A stretch of DNA of 64,000 nt from Streptomyces tuirus (GTDB taxonomy: Bacteria > Actinomycetota > Actinomycetes > Streptomycetales > Streptomycetaceae), in contig NZ_AP023439.1 of NCBI RefSeq assembly GCF_014701095.1, positions 3,088,001 through 3,152,000 of the forward strand. The letters run 5' to 3'. The notes beneath the pieces are model-generated. The model was not told the origin of the DNA and did not search any database. It saw nothing but the letters and a program-made list of their open reading frames with translations. The first letter of the stretch is position 1. Each line of letters opens with the position of its first letter. Both the position numbers and the translations under genes were made by a program. This document shows, piece after piece, positions 53,933 through 62,216 of the stretch.

Positions 53933-54679
53933 TTGAGCGTTCCGTACGAGACGGCAGCGTACGAACCCCACGACTCGCCCGAGTCTCCGGAGGAGCACCT
54001 CGCGCGACTCCTCGGCCGCGCCCTGAACTCCTTCGAGCTACCGGACGAGGCGATAAGGCGCCTGGACTGCGCGCTGGCGCACGACGGTTCGCTGCACTCC
54101 GCACATCACAGCGCGGGCCTGCACCGGGAGACGTACCGGCACACGTGGCTGCTCGCCGACGGTTCGGCGCTCACCCTCTGGGAGCTCGTCCACAACACCG
54201 CGCCCGGCAGCGAGCCGCAGCATGAGGTGTATGTCGACGAGGAGGAGCTGCGCGCCGCCACGCTGCGGCTGCCGCTGCCCCCGGACACCCCGGACTTCGA
54301 ACTGCCGGTGACGGTCCAGCTCTCCCCGGTCCCGGCGCCCCGGCACGCTTACGCCGCGGAGAACTCCGCGGACCACGCGCGCAGGTTACTGCGCCGGGCG
54401 GAGAACACGGACCGGCCGGGCGCCGACACGGCGGACCTGCTGACCACGGCGTCCGGGCACCAGATCACCCAGGCCTTCGGACGGCCGTGCCGCGCGGGCC
54501 GGGCGGGGCTGTGCTTCTCGCTCTACGAGCACGCCTTCCTGCTGCGCGACGGTGTGGAGGTCTCCCTCTGGGAGGTCGAGCACACGGCGACGCCGGACGG
54601 TCGGCACATGTGCGAGGTGTACGTCAGCGAGGACGCGGCGCGCGAGGCGATGGAGCGGCGGGCGGCGCAGCTCTCCTGA
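53933..54679 (+). CDS. DUF6227 family protein
   Basis: A 248-residue protein with an internal duplication: RETYRHTWLLADGSALTLWE then YVDEEELRAA in the first half aligns with FSLYEHAFLLRDGVEVSLWE then YVSEDAAREA in the second half. The halves are joined by a proline-rich linker (LPPDTPDFELPVTVQLSPVP). Function unknown. TTG start with GGGAG five bases upstream. Confidence 0.8.
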   Translation: MSVPYETAAYEPHDSPESPEEHLARLLGRALNSFELPDEAIRRLDCALAHDGSLHSAHHSAGLHRETYRHTWLLADGSALTLWELVHNTAPGSEPQHEVYVDEEELRAATLRLPLPPDTPDFELPVTVQLSPVPAPRHAYAAENSADHARRLLRRAENTDRPGADTADLLTTASGHQITQAFGRPCRAGRAGLCFSLYEHAFLLRDGVEVSLWEVEHTATPDGRHMCEVYVSEDAAREAMERRAAQLS

Positions 54680-54711
54680 GGCGCGCCCGTGGAGCCGGCG
54701 CGTGCCGGGTC

Positions 54712-54870
54712 CTAGACCTCTCTGTCGCCGAGTTGACGCACCAGCTCGGCGAAGGCGTTTCTCTCCTCGGAGGTCAGTTCCACGGACTCCGACCGGGGGC
54801 CCGTCTGCCGCTGTTGCGGGAGGGCGGGGAGAGGGTGGCCTTCGGGCCATCGGGAGGCGTGCTCGGGCAT
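54712..54870 (-). CDS. short ORF encoding a 52-residue protein
   Basis: Reading 54870-54712 gives MPEHASRWPEGHPLPALPQQ and, near the end, ELTSEERNAFAELVRQLGDR. The second half looks like an amphipathic helix. It is convergent with the DUF6227 gene. No ribosome-binding site is seen, but a TCTACT -10-like element lies just upstream, so it might be leaderless. It is shorter than most annotation cutoffs. Confidence 0.5.
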   Translation of the reverse strand: MPEHASRWPEGHPLPALPQQRQTGPRSESVELTSEERNAFAELVRQLGDREV

Positions 54871-54886
54871 GCGCCCCAGTAGACAC

Positions 54887-54916
54887 CACGGCCCGGGACT
54901 TCGGTCCCGGGCCGTG
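54887..54916. terminator. TTCG-loop terminator hairpin
   Basis: A 13-bp perfect stem (CACGGCCCGGGAC and complement) with a TTCG tetraloop is followed on the plus strand by ATTTT. Read leftward it would terminate the fru operon. Confidence 0.75.
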
Positions 54917-55010
54917 ATTTTCGTGATCTATCTCGCAGGTGGCATGAACGGTTCACACACCCCGAAAGGGGCGAACCTCCAGCCGGTTCAGAGCCTCCAC
55001 CGTCTTCCAG

Positions 55011-55150
55011 CCGCGACGGACTGCTTCAGGCCGCGCTGGGCTGCGCCAGGCCGCGGCGGACTGCTCCAGGCCGAGACGGGCTGCTCCAGGCCGAGACGGG
55101 CTGCTTCAGGCCGCCACGGGCTGCTTCAGGCCGCCACGGGCTGCTTCGCC
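55011..55150. repeat. 20-bp tandem repeat at the fruA 3' end
   Basis: Seven 20-bp units (minus strand type CCTGAAGCAGCCCGTGGCGG) run without gaps. The first lies in fruA and supplies its last codons (K-Q-P-V-A-A) with the TGA at the junction with the second unit. Units become less alike with distance from fruA. After them about 90 bp remain before the terminator and hold no gene. Confidence 0.9.
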
Positions 55151-57213
55151 TCCGCCGACTGGACCGCGCCGCCCTCGCCGGCGGCCGGTGCGGCACCCGG
55201 GGCCGGCTTGCGCATGCCCTTCAGGACGACGACCAGGGCCGTCGTGACGCAGACGCCCGCGGCGATGGCCAGCAGATAGAGGAACGGGTTGCCGATCAGC
55301 GGGACCACGAAGATGCCGCCGTGCGGGGCGCGCAGGGTCGCGCCGAAGGCCATCGACAGCGCGCCGGTGACCGCGCCGCCCGCCATGGAGGCCGGGATGA
55401 CGCGCAGCGGGTCGGCCGCGGCGAACGGGATGGCGCCCTCGGAGATGAAGGAGGCGCCGAGCACCCAGGCGGCCTTGCCGTTCTCGCGCTCGGTCTGGGT
55501 GAAGAGCTTGCCGCGGACGGTCGTCGCCAGGGCCATGGCCAGCGGCGGGACCATGCCGGCCGCCATCACCGCTGCCATGATCTTCATGGCCGAGTCGCTG
55601 GGGCTGGTCACCGCGATGCCGGCCGTGGCGAAGGTGTAGGCGACCTTGTTGACGGGGCCGCCCAGGTCGAAGCACATCATCAGGCCGAGGAGCGTGCCGA
55701 GCAGGATCGCGTTGCTGCCGGACAGGCCGTTCAGCCAGTCGGTCATGCCCTTCTGGGCCTCGGCGATGGGCTTGCCGATGACGACGAACATCAGGAACCC
55801 GACGATCGCCGAGGAGATCAGCGGGATCACCACCACGGGCATGATGCCGCGCAGCGCCGCCGGGACGTTCACCTTCTGGATCGCCATCACCACGCCACCG
55901 GCGATCAGACCGGCCGCCAGACCACCGAGGAAGCCGGCGTTGATGTTGAACGCGATCATGCCGCCGACGAAGCCGGGCACGATGCCGGGCCGGTCGGCCA
56001 TGCCGTAGGCGATGTAGCCCGCCAGGACCGGGACGAGGAAGCCGAAGGCGACGCCGCCGATCTGGAAGAGCAGGGCGGCCCAGCTGTCGGCCTGGGTCCA
56101 CAGGAAGTGGTCCATCACCGACGGGGCCTTGTCGATCTTGTAGCCGCCGATCGCGAACCCGAGGGCGATGAGCAGACCGCCCGCGGCGACGAACGGCACC
56201 ATGTAACTGACGCCGGACATCAGCCACTTGCGCAGCTTGGTGCCGTAGCCCTCGCCGGACTCGCCCGCGCGCTCCACGGGAGTGGCGGGGGCGGATCCGG
56301 AGGACACCTCGCCGCGCGCGGCCTTCTCACGGACTTCGGCGATGAGTTCGGCGGGGCGGTTGATGCCCGCCTTCACTCCGACGTCGACGGTGGGCTTGCC
56401 GGCGAACCGCTCCTTCTCCCGTACGGGCACGTCGTGGGCGAAGATCACGGCGTCCGCCGCCGCGATCACCTCCGGGGCGACCCGGGTGAAGCCGGCGGAT
56501 CCCTGGGGTTCGACGGTGAGTTCGACGCCCGCCTCGCGGCCGGCGTTCTCCAGCGACTCGGCCGCCATGTAGGTGTGGGCGATGCCGGTGGGGCAGGAGG
56601 TGACGGCGACGATGCGGAACGGCCGCTCCGGGGAGGGCGCTTCGGCGGCGGTGTCGGCGTCGTCGGCGTGGTCGGCGTGGTCGGCGTCGTCGGTGACCGT
56701 GGCGGCGGCGGGAGAGGCCGCTCCCGCCGACGCCACGGTGTCCTCGGAACCCGCCGGGGCGGGTGCGTCCGGATCGTCGCCGCGGATCAGGGCCGCGGCG
56801 GCGGAGGCGTCGCCCACCGCGCGCAGGGCGTCGGTGAACTCGCTGTTCATCAGCTGCCGGGCCAGCGACGACAGGATCGTCAGATGGGCGTCGTCCGCAC
56901 CGGCGGGCGCGGCGATCAGGAAGATCAGGTCGGCGGGGCCGTCCGCCGCGCCGAAGTCGATGCCGGCGGCGCTGCGTCCGAAGGCGAGCGTCGGCTCGAT
57001 GACGTGCTCGCTGCGGCAGTGCGGGATGCCGATGCCGCCGTCGAGGCCGGTCGGCATCTGGGCCTCGCGGGCGGCCACGTCGGCGAGGAAGCCGTCCAGG
57101 TCGGTCACCCGGCCCAGGGCCACCATGCGCTCCGCGAGGGCGCGCGCCGCCGCTTCCTTGGTGTCGGCGGACAGGTCGAGGTCGACCAGGTCCGCCGTGA
57201 TCATGTCGCTCAT
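55126..57213 (-). CDS. fruA: PTS fructose transporter subunit IIABC
   Basis: A 695-residue phosphotransferase permease that takes up fructose and forms fructose-1-phosphate. It has IIA with phosphorylated His65 in GIGIPHCRS, IIB with Cys in VTSCPTGIAHTYMA around residue 200, and a membrane IIC domain beginning KWLMSGVSYMVPFVAAGGLL near 335. Ala/Asp-rich and Pro linkers separate the parts. ATG with AAGGAG seven bases upstream. The last gene of the fru operon; its end is part of a 20-bp tandem repeat. Confidence 0.95.
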   Translation of the reverse strand: MSDMITADLVDLDLSADTKEAAARALAERMVALGRVTDLDGFLADVAAREAQMPTGLDGGIGIPHCRSEHVIEPTLAFGRSAAGIDFGAADGPADLIFLIAAPAGADDAHLTILSSLARQLMNSEFTDALRAVGDASAAAALIRGDDPDAPAPAGSEDTVASAGAASPAAATVTDDADHADHADDADTAAEAPSPERPFRIVAVTSCPTGIAHTYMAAESLENAGREAGVELTVEPQGSAGFTRVAPEVIAAADAVIFAHDVPVREKERFAGKPTVDVGVKAGINRPAELIAEVREKAARGEVSSGSAPATPVERAGESGEGYGTKLRKWLMSGVSYMVPFVAAGGLLIALGFAIGGYKIDKAPSVMDHFLWTQADSWAALLFQIGGVAFGFLVPVLAGYIAYGMADRPGIVPGFVGGMIAFNINAGFLGGLAAGLIAGGVVMAIQKVNVPAALRGIMPVVVIPLISSAIVGFLMFVVIGKPIAEAQKGMTDWLNGLSGSNAILLGTLLGLMMCFDLGGPVNKVAYTFATAGIAVTSPSDSAMKIMAAVMAAGMVPPLAMALATTVRGKLFTQTERENGKAAWVLGASFISEGAIPFAAADPLRVIPASMAGGAVTGALSMAFGATLRAPHGGIFVVPLIGNPFLYLLAIAAGVCVTTALVVVLKGMRKPAPGAAPAAGEGGAVQSAEAKQPVAA

Positions 57214-57231
57214 CGCGGGCTCCTTAGCACG

Positions 57232-57509
57232 CGTATCGCCCGGTGGGAGGGGTGGGCGGGGAGGGGGACGGGGGTGCGGTGGGGGGTGAGAGGGGTGCGG
57301 TGGGGGGTGACGGGGAGGGTGGCGGAGCCGGTGAGTAACGGGGAGGGGGCGCGGTGTTCGCGCGTCGGTCCGCGCCGCTCGCGTGTCGCTCCGCGCCGCT
57401 CGTCGTGGGTCATGAGAACGGCCCGGTGGGTCATGAGGCCCGCTCCGTGGGTCATGAGGCCCGCTCCGTGGATCAGGAGGCCCGCTCCGTGGGTCATGAG
57501 GCCGGCTCC
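57232..57509. repeat. 21-bp repeat arrays filling the fruK-fruA spacer
   Basis: The spacer holds three blocks, each with 21-bp units. From fruK: five units with GTGGGTCATGAGGCC-type sequence (57405-57509), of which the first carries the fruK end and stop; two units with TCCGCGCCGCTC (57361-57402); and two to three G-rich units with GGGGTGCGGTGGGGGG (about 57250-57312). On the minus strand many units have GGAG eight bases before ATG. No gene is called in the spacer. Confidence 0.85.
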
Positions 57510-58441
57510 TTCAGCGCACGGTCTGACGGGATCTCTGCCGTGACCGTCACCGCCGCCGGGTCCAGGTCGCCCGGCGTCGGCATCACGCTGCCGGGCAGCT
57601 GGACGGCCGCGGCGCCGTGCGCCACCGCGGAGGCCAGGGCCTCGGGGCCGTTGCCGCCGGCGATCAGGAAACCGGCGAGGGAGGAGTCGCCGGCGCCCAC
57701 GTTGCTGCGGACGGCGGCCACGCGGGCGCTGCCGAACCAGGCGCCCTCGTCGCAGACGAGCAGCTGCCCGTCGGCGCCGAGGCTCGCGAGGACGGCCCGG
57801 GCGCCCATCTCCCGCAGTTCCTCGGCGGCCTTGACGGCGTCTGCGACGGTGGTGAGGGGGCGGCCCACGGCTCCGGCGAGCTCCTCGGCGTTGGGCTTGA
57901 CCACGTCGGGCCGCTCGCGCAGGGCCGCGAGCAGCGCGGGCCCGGAGGTGTCCAGGGCGATCCGTGCCCCGGCGGCGTGCGCGCGGGCGACCAGCTCGGC
58001 GTACCAGGAGGGGGCCAGTCCGCGGGGGAGGCTGCCGCAGCAGGCGATCCAGGAGGCGTCGCGGGACTGCTGGCGCACGGCCTCCAGGAGCAGTTCCCGT
58101 TCGGCGCCGGAGAGTTCGGGGCCGGGGGCGTTGATCTTCGTCAGGACGCCGTCGGACTCTACGAGGGCGATGTTGGAGCGCGTGGCCCCGGCGACCGGGA
58201 CGGGCGCGACCTCGATGCCCTGCTGGTCGAGGAGATCGGCGACGAGTGCGCCGGGGGCGCCGCCCAGGGGCAGGACCGCCACGGTGCGCTGTCCGGCCGC
58301 GGCGACGGCACGCGAGACGTTCACGCCCTTGCCGCCCGGGTCCATCCGCTCGCCGGTGGCGCGGATGACCTCACCGCGGTCGAGGGACGGCACCTCGTAG
58401 GTGCGGTCCAGGGACGGGTTGGGGGTGACGGTGAGGATCAT
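57494..58441 (-). CDS. fruK: 1-phosphofructokinase
   Basis: FruK phosphorylates fructose-1-phosphate made by FruA to fructose-1,6-bisphosphate. The 315-residue PfkB-family kinase starts MILTVTPNPSLDRTYEV, has MDPGGKGVNVSRA and the C-terminal anion-hole motif NVGAGDSSLAGF. Its ATG overlaps the fruR stop as ATGA. The fruK stop lies in the first unit of a 21-bp repeat array. Confidence 0.94.
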   Translation of the reverse strand: MILTVTPNPSLDRTYEVPSLDRGEVIRATGERMDPGGKGVNVSRAVAAAGQRTVAVLPLGGAPGALVADLLDQQGIEVAPVPVAGATRSNIALVESDGVLTKINAPGPELSGAERELLLEAVRQQSRDASWIACCGSLPRGLAPSWYAELVARAHAAGARIALDTSGPALLAALRERPDVVKPNAEELAGAVGRPLTTVADAVKAAEELREMGARAVLASLGADGQLLVCDEGAWFGSARVAAVRSNVGAGDSSLAGFLIAGGNGPEALASAVAHGAAAVQLPGSVMPTPGDLDPAAVTVTAEIPSDRALKEPAS

Positions 58442-59199
58442 GCGCGCACTACTTCCGTGCCGCCGCGCTCGATCGCGACGGCGTCTTCGGGGCTCAGCCC
58501 GCTGTCGGTGATCAGCAGGTCCACATCGCTCAGGTCACCGAAGCGGGCGAAGTGCTCCTGGCCGTGCTTGGAGGAGTCGGCGAGCAGCACCACGCGGCGG
58601 GCGGCGGCTACGGCCGCGCGCTTCACGGCGGCCTCGGCGAGGTCGGGGGTGGTCAGGCCGTGCTCGGCGGAGAACCCGTTGGCGGCCACGAACAGCACGT
58701 CGGCGCGGATCTCGCCGTACGCCCGCAGCGCCCAGGCGTCCACGGCGGCGCGCGTGCGATGCCGTACGCGCCCTCCGATGAGGTGGAGCTGGATGCCGGG
58801 GTGGTCGGCGAGGCGGGCCGCGATGGGGAGGCTGTGCGTGACGACGGTGAGGGAGGCCTCCAGCGGGAGGGCGGCCGCCATCTTGGCCACCGTCGTCCCG
58901 GCGTCGAGGATCACTGTGCCCTCGCCGGGCAGTTCGGCGAGGGCAGCCTTGGCGATGCTGTCCTTCTCGTCGGCGGCGGTCGTCTCGCGCTCGGCGAGGT
59001 CCGGCTCGAAGTCGAGGCGCCCGGCCGGGATGGCCCCGCCGTGCACCCGGCGGACGAGTCCCGCGCGGTCGAGGGCTTTCAGGTCGCGGCGGATCGTCTC
59101 CGCGGTCACCTGGAACTGCTCGGCCAGCGACACGACATCCACTCGGCCGCCGTCACGGGCGAGCCGGAGGATCTCCTGCTGCCGCTCCGGTGCGTACAT
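58438..59199 (-). CDS. fruR: DeoR family fructose operon regulator
   Basis: A 253-residue DeoR-type regulator with an N-terminal HTH (YAPERQQEILRLARDGGRVD, then VSLAEQFQVTAETIRRDLKAL) and a sugar-phosphate sensor domain (VILDAGTTVAKMA, LIGGRVRHRT, VFVAANGFSAEHGLT). In S. coelicolor FruR represses fruRKA until fructose-1-phosphate is present. ATG at 59199 follows GGAGG by nine bases. First gene of the operon; an operator is expected upstream, and CCGAAC/GTTCGG half-sites occur at about 59223-59281, though I cannot fix it. Confidence 0.93.
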   Translation of the reverse strand: MYAPERQQEILRLARDGGRVDVVSLAEQFQVTAETIRRDLKALDRAGLVRRVHGGAIPAGRLDFEPDLAERETTAADEKDSIAKAALAELPGEGTVILDAGTTVAKMAAALPLEASLTVVTHSLPIAARLADHPGIQLHLIGGRVRHRTRAAVDAWALRAYGEIRADVLFVAANGFSAEHGLTTPDLAEAAVKRAAVAAARRVVLLADSSKHGQEHFARFGDLSDVDLLITDSGLSPEDAVAIERGGTEVVRA

Positions 59200-59354
59200 G
59201 TCCGTTCGCCTCCGCCTCATGCCCGAACGTGTGGTTTCAGCGGGAGGCTACGCCGAGATTTCCGCGAAGTAAACAGGTTCGGACGCAATCGGGCACAGGC
59301 AGAAATGCGGGCGGGCTCGGCATCCGAGGGTGCCGAGCCCGTACTCCCTGTTAA

Positions 59355-59444
59355 TGTTCGCCGCTGCTCCCAGGGAACCGGCTCGCCTGTTCGCCGCTGC
59401 TCCTAGGGAACCAGCTCGCCTGCTCGCCGCTCCTACGGGACCAG
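59355..59444. repeat. 30-33-bp repeat at the 3' end of the DHA2 gene
   Basis: Three imperfect units (30, 33 and about 25 bp) with CTGGT(C/T)CC(C/G)TAGGAGC run leftward from the last codons (L-V-P-stop) of the minus-strand gene. The second unit repeats TAG at the matching place; the third has TGG. Confidence 0.7.
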
Positions 59445-60941
59445 CACCGGCTCCGTGTTTCCGACCGGCGCCTGCTCCCCCTCCACGCGCTGCGCGGGCC
59501 GCTTCGGCAGCGCGAACATCAGCAGGAAGATGGCGCCCATCACCGCGGCGACGTAGCCGAGCGCGTTCTGGAAGGCGTCCGCGAAGGCCGGGCCGATCTG
59601 CTCCGGCCGCAGGTGGTCGGAGATCGTGCCGAAGAACACCACCGACACCAGAGCGAGCCCCAGCGCGTTGCCCATCTGCTGCACGGTGTTGATCAGCCCC
59701 GATGCCGAGCCGGCGTGCTCGCGCGGCACCTCCGAGAGGATCGCGTCGGTCAGCGGCGCGACGATCAGCCCCATGCCGACGCCCATCACGACGAGCGGGA
59801 GAGCCATCTGCCAGGGAGCTATGGCGAGGCCGTAGTGGCCGGACTCCCAGATGTAGAGCAGCACACCGGACGCCATCACCAGCGAGCCCGCCTGGAGCAC
59901 CTTGCGGCCGAAGCGCGGGACCAGCTTCTGCACCGACACCCCGGCGGCCACCGACACCGCGATCGAGAACGGCACCCCGGTCAGCCCGGCCTTCAGCGGG
60001 CTCCAGCCCAGCCCGAACTGCATGTACAGCGTCCACACCAGGAAGAACACGCCGAGCGCGACACCGAAGACGGTCTGCACGGCGATCCCGGCCGCGAAGC
60101 TCTTGACCCGGAACAGCGACAGCTCGACCAGCGGGGAGCCGTCCCGCGCGGACTTGCGCTTCTCGAAGGCCACCAGCACCGCGAGGACGACGAGCGAGCC
60201 GGCCATCGAGACGTACCCCCACACCGGCCAGTCCAGCTCGCGGCCGCGGATGAGCGGGTAGAGCAGCATGAGCAGGCCCAGCGTCACGAGCGCGACGCCC
60301 ACCAGGTCCAGCTTCAGGGCGCGCGGCGCCCTGGACTCGGTGATGAAGCGACTGCCGAGGACCAGTCCGGCGACACCGACGGGCAGGTTGATCAGGAAGA
60401 TCGACCGCCACTCCCAGCCGAACAGGTTCCACTCGGTCAGCAGCGCGCCCAGCAGCGGACCGGACACGGCCCCGAGACCGACGACCGCGCCGAACAGCCC
60501 GAACACCTTGCCCCGCTCGTGCGCCGGGAAGGTGGCGTGCACGATCGACAGCACCTGCGGCACCATCAGCGCCGCCATGCCGCCCTGCAGGAACCGCGAG
60601 GCGACCAGCATCTCCGGGTTCACCGCGAGGCCGCACAGCGCGGAGGCCACCGTGAACCCGCCGATGCCGACGAGGAAGATCCGCTTGCGGCCGTGGATGT
60701 CGCCGAGCCGTCCGCCCGTGATCAGGCCCGCGGCGAAGGCGAGGGCGTAACCGGCGGTGATCCACTGGATCTGGCTGAAGGAGGCGCCGGACTCCCGCTG
60801 GATCGACGGGATGGCGATGTTGACGATCGTCACGTCGACGAGATCCATGAAGGCCGCGGTCATCACGATCGCGAGGGCGAACCAGCGCCGGCGGTCGGTC
60901 CGGCCGCCCGCCGTGACGGGAGTGGTGTCGGTGGAGTTCAT
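59433..60941 (-). CDS. DHA2-type MFS transporter
   Basis: A 502-residue 14-helix drug:H+ antiporter: FMDLVDVTIVNIAIPSIQ, GGRLGDIHGRKRIF (A-loop), and FGAVVGLGAVSGPLLGALL (C-motif of exporters). It likely exports a drug or small metabolite. ATG at 60941 has no ribosome site at normal distance and is near TACCTT, so it may be leaderless. Divergent from a WYL-domain regulator, a usual pairing. Confidence 0.9.
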   Translation of the reverse strand: MNSTDTTPVTAGGRTDRRRWFALAIVMTAAFMDLVDVTIVNIAIPSIQRESGASFSQIQWITAGYALAFAAGLITGGRLGDIHGRKRIFLVGIGGFTVASALCGLAVNPEMLVASRFLQGGMAALMVPQVLSIVHATFPAHERGKVFGLFGAVVGLGAVSGPLLGALLTEWNLFGWEWRSIFLINLPVGVAGLVLGSRFITESRAPRALKLDLVGVALVTLGLLMLLYPLIRGRELDWPVWGYVSMAGSLVVLAVLVAFEKRKSARDGSPLVELSLFRVKSFAAGIAVQTVFGVALGVFFLVWTLYMQFGLGWSPLKAGLTGVPFSIAVSVAAGVSVQKLVPRFGRKVLQAGSLVMASGVLLYIWESGHYGLAIAPWQMALPLVVMGVGMGLIVAPLTDAILSEVPREHAGSASGLINTVQQMGNALGLALVSVVFFGTISDHLRPEQIGPAFADAFQNALGYVAAVMGAIFLLMFALPKRPAQRVEGEQAPVGNTEPVLVP

Positions 60942-60962
60942 GCTCCGAAGGTAGGCCCCCAT

Positions 60963-60981
60963 TAGGTCAGATCGTGTCCTA
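60963..60981. promoter_or_regulatory. candidate operator between MFS and WYL genes
   Basis: TAGGTCAGATCGTGTCCTA is an imperfect inverted repeat (TAGGtCA-N5-TGtCCTA). It covers the short divergent region of about 60 bp. YafY-type WYL regulators are known to bind TAGGACA-like palindromes, so this is a fitting site for the adjacent regulator. Confidence 0.5.
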
Positions 60982-61003
60982 CTGGTGCGGCATCCTCATC
61001 GGT

Positions 61004-61987
61004 ATGACGACGGACACTCCGGCTCGGCTGCTGACCCTCCTCTCCCTCCTTCAGACGCCCCGCGAATGGCCCGGCGGCGAGCTCTCCGAGCGACTCGGGG
61101 TCTCCCGCCGCACGGTGCGGCGGGACATCGACCGGCTGCGGGAGCTCGGCTATCCCGTACAGGCGACCAAGGGCGCCGACGGCGGTTACCGGCTGGTCGC
61201 CGGCAAGGCCATGCCGCCGCTCGTGCTCGACGACGAGGAGGCCGTGGCCATCGCCGTCGGGCTGCGCGCCGGGGCAGGGCACGCGGTGGAAGGCCTGGAC
61301 GAGGCGTCGGTACGGGCGCTGGCCAAGCTGGAGCAGGTCCTGCCGGGCCGGCTGCGCCACCGCGTGACCACCCTCCAGGCCGCGACGACACCATGGACCA
61401 GCGGAGACGGGCCGAGCATCGCGCCCGAGACCCTGACCGTCATGGCCTCGACGGTGGCCGGGCACGAGCGGCTGCGGTTCGCCTACCGGGCGGCGGACGG
61501 CACCGAGACGCGGCGCCTGACGGAGCCCTACCGGCTGGTGTCGACGGGCCGCCGCTGGTACCTGGTGGCGTACGACATCGACCGGGACGACTGGCGCACG
61601 TTCCGCGTCGACCGCGTCAGCGAGCCCTTCGCCACCGGGGCGCGCTTCGCGCCGCGCGAGCTGCCGACGGGGAACGCGGCGGAGTACCTGCGGCGCTCCA
61701 TGCAACGGCAGCAGCAGGTCTACGACTTCGAGGTCACGTTCGCCGCCCCGGCCGACTTCGTCGCGGCCCGGGTGCCCCACTGGCTGGGCACGCCCGAGCC
61801 GTTGGACGACGGCAGCTGCCGGCTGCGGGGATCCGTCGGGGACACCGCGCAGTGGGTGGCGTTCCGGCTGGCGATGCTGGAGTGCGACTTCGTGGTGCAC
61901 AAGCCGGAACAACTCGTCACGGCGGTGAGGGAGTTGGGGGTGCGATTGAGCAGGGCGGCGGCCGGAGGGGACACGGGTGGGGGGTGA
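61004..61987 (+). CDS. HTH/WYL-domain transcriptional regulator (YafY family)
   Basis: A 327-residue protein with a DeoR-like winged HTH (LSERLGVSRRTVRRDIDRLRE, G-Y-P-V) and a WYL domain with RRLTEPYRLV, RRWYLVAYD and FRVDRV, followed by a WCX region. WYL proteins sense small ligands or nucleic acid. ATG at 61004. It likely controls the divergent MFS gene. Its stop codon is part of a 14-bp direct repeat. Confidence 0.9.
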   Translation: MTTDTPARLLTLLSLLQTPREWPGGELSERLGVSRRTVRRDIDRLRELGYPVQATKGADGGYRLVAGKAMPPLVLDDEEAVAIAVGLRAGAGHAVEGLDEASVRALAKLEQVLPGRLRHRVTTLQAATTPWTSGDGPSIAPETLTVMASTVAGHERLRFAYRAADGTETRRLTEPYRLVSTGRRWYLVAYDIDRDDWRTFRVDRVSEPFATGARFAPRELPTGNAAEYLRRSMQRQQQVYDFEVTFAAPADFVAARVPHWLGTPEPLDDGSCRLRGSVGDTAQWVAFRLAMLECDFVVHKPEQLVTAVRELGVRLSRAAAGGDTGGG

Positions 61988-62028
61988 GCGGTGGGGTGTG
62001 AGCGGCCGGGGGGCAGCGAGGTGTGAGC
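61976..62028. repeat. 14-bp repeat at the 3' end of the WYL gene
   Basis: Two units (GGTGGGGGGTGAGC and GGTGGGGTGTGAGC) are followed by a longer degenerate copy ending in GGTGTGAGC. The first contains the stop codon of the WYL gene. Confidence 0.65.
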
Positions 62029-62036
62029 CCTCGCCG

Positions 62037-62216
62037 CGCGTCGACCGCGGGAAGCCTCGCGTCCAACGCGGGAGGCCTCGCGTCGGCCTCGGGAAGCCTC
62101 ACATCAGTCGCGCGAGGCCGCGCGCCGACCCCGGGAAGCCTCACATCCAACGCCACGCATCCCTCGCGGGAAGCCTCACGGCCCCACGGGGCGCCTCACC
62201 GCCCCCACGGGAAGTC
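62037..62216. repeat. 20-21-bp repeat at the 3' end of the tetR gene
   Basis: About eight units, mostly 21 bp (one 20, one 35), run leftward from the last six codons plus stop (D-F-P-W-G-R-stop) of the minus-strand gene at 62196. Units have GGCTTCCCG at one end and often TGA at the other. The array meets the WYL-gene repeat, so the convergent spacer is all repeat. Confidence 0.8.

Noticed and set aside
57210..57497. Reading frame of M-T-H-G-A-G-L heptads in the fruK-fruA spacer
   Set aside because: It is fully explained by 21-bp repeats; no domain or independent support. Kept as a repeat only.
59200..59281. Precise FruR operator
   Set aside because: CCGAAC and GTTCGG half-sites are seen, but they are about 50 bp apart and I cannot choose a convincing site.
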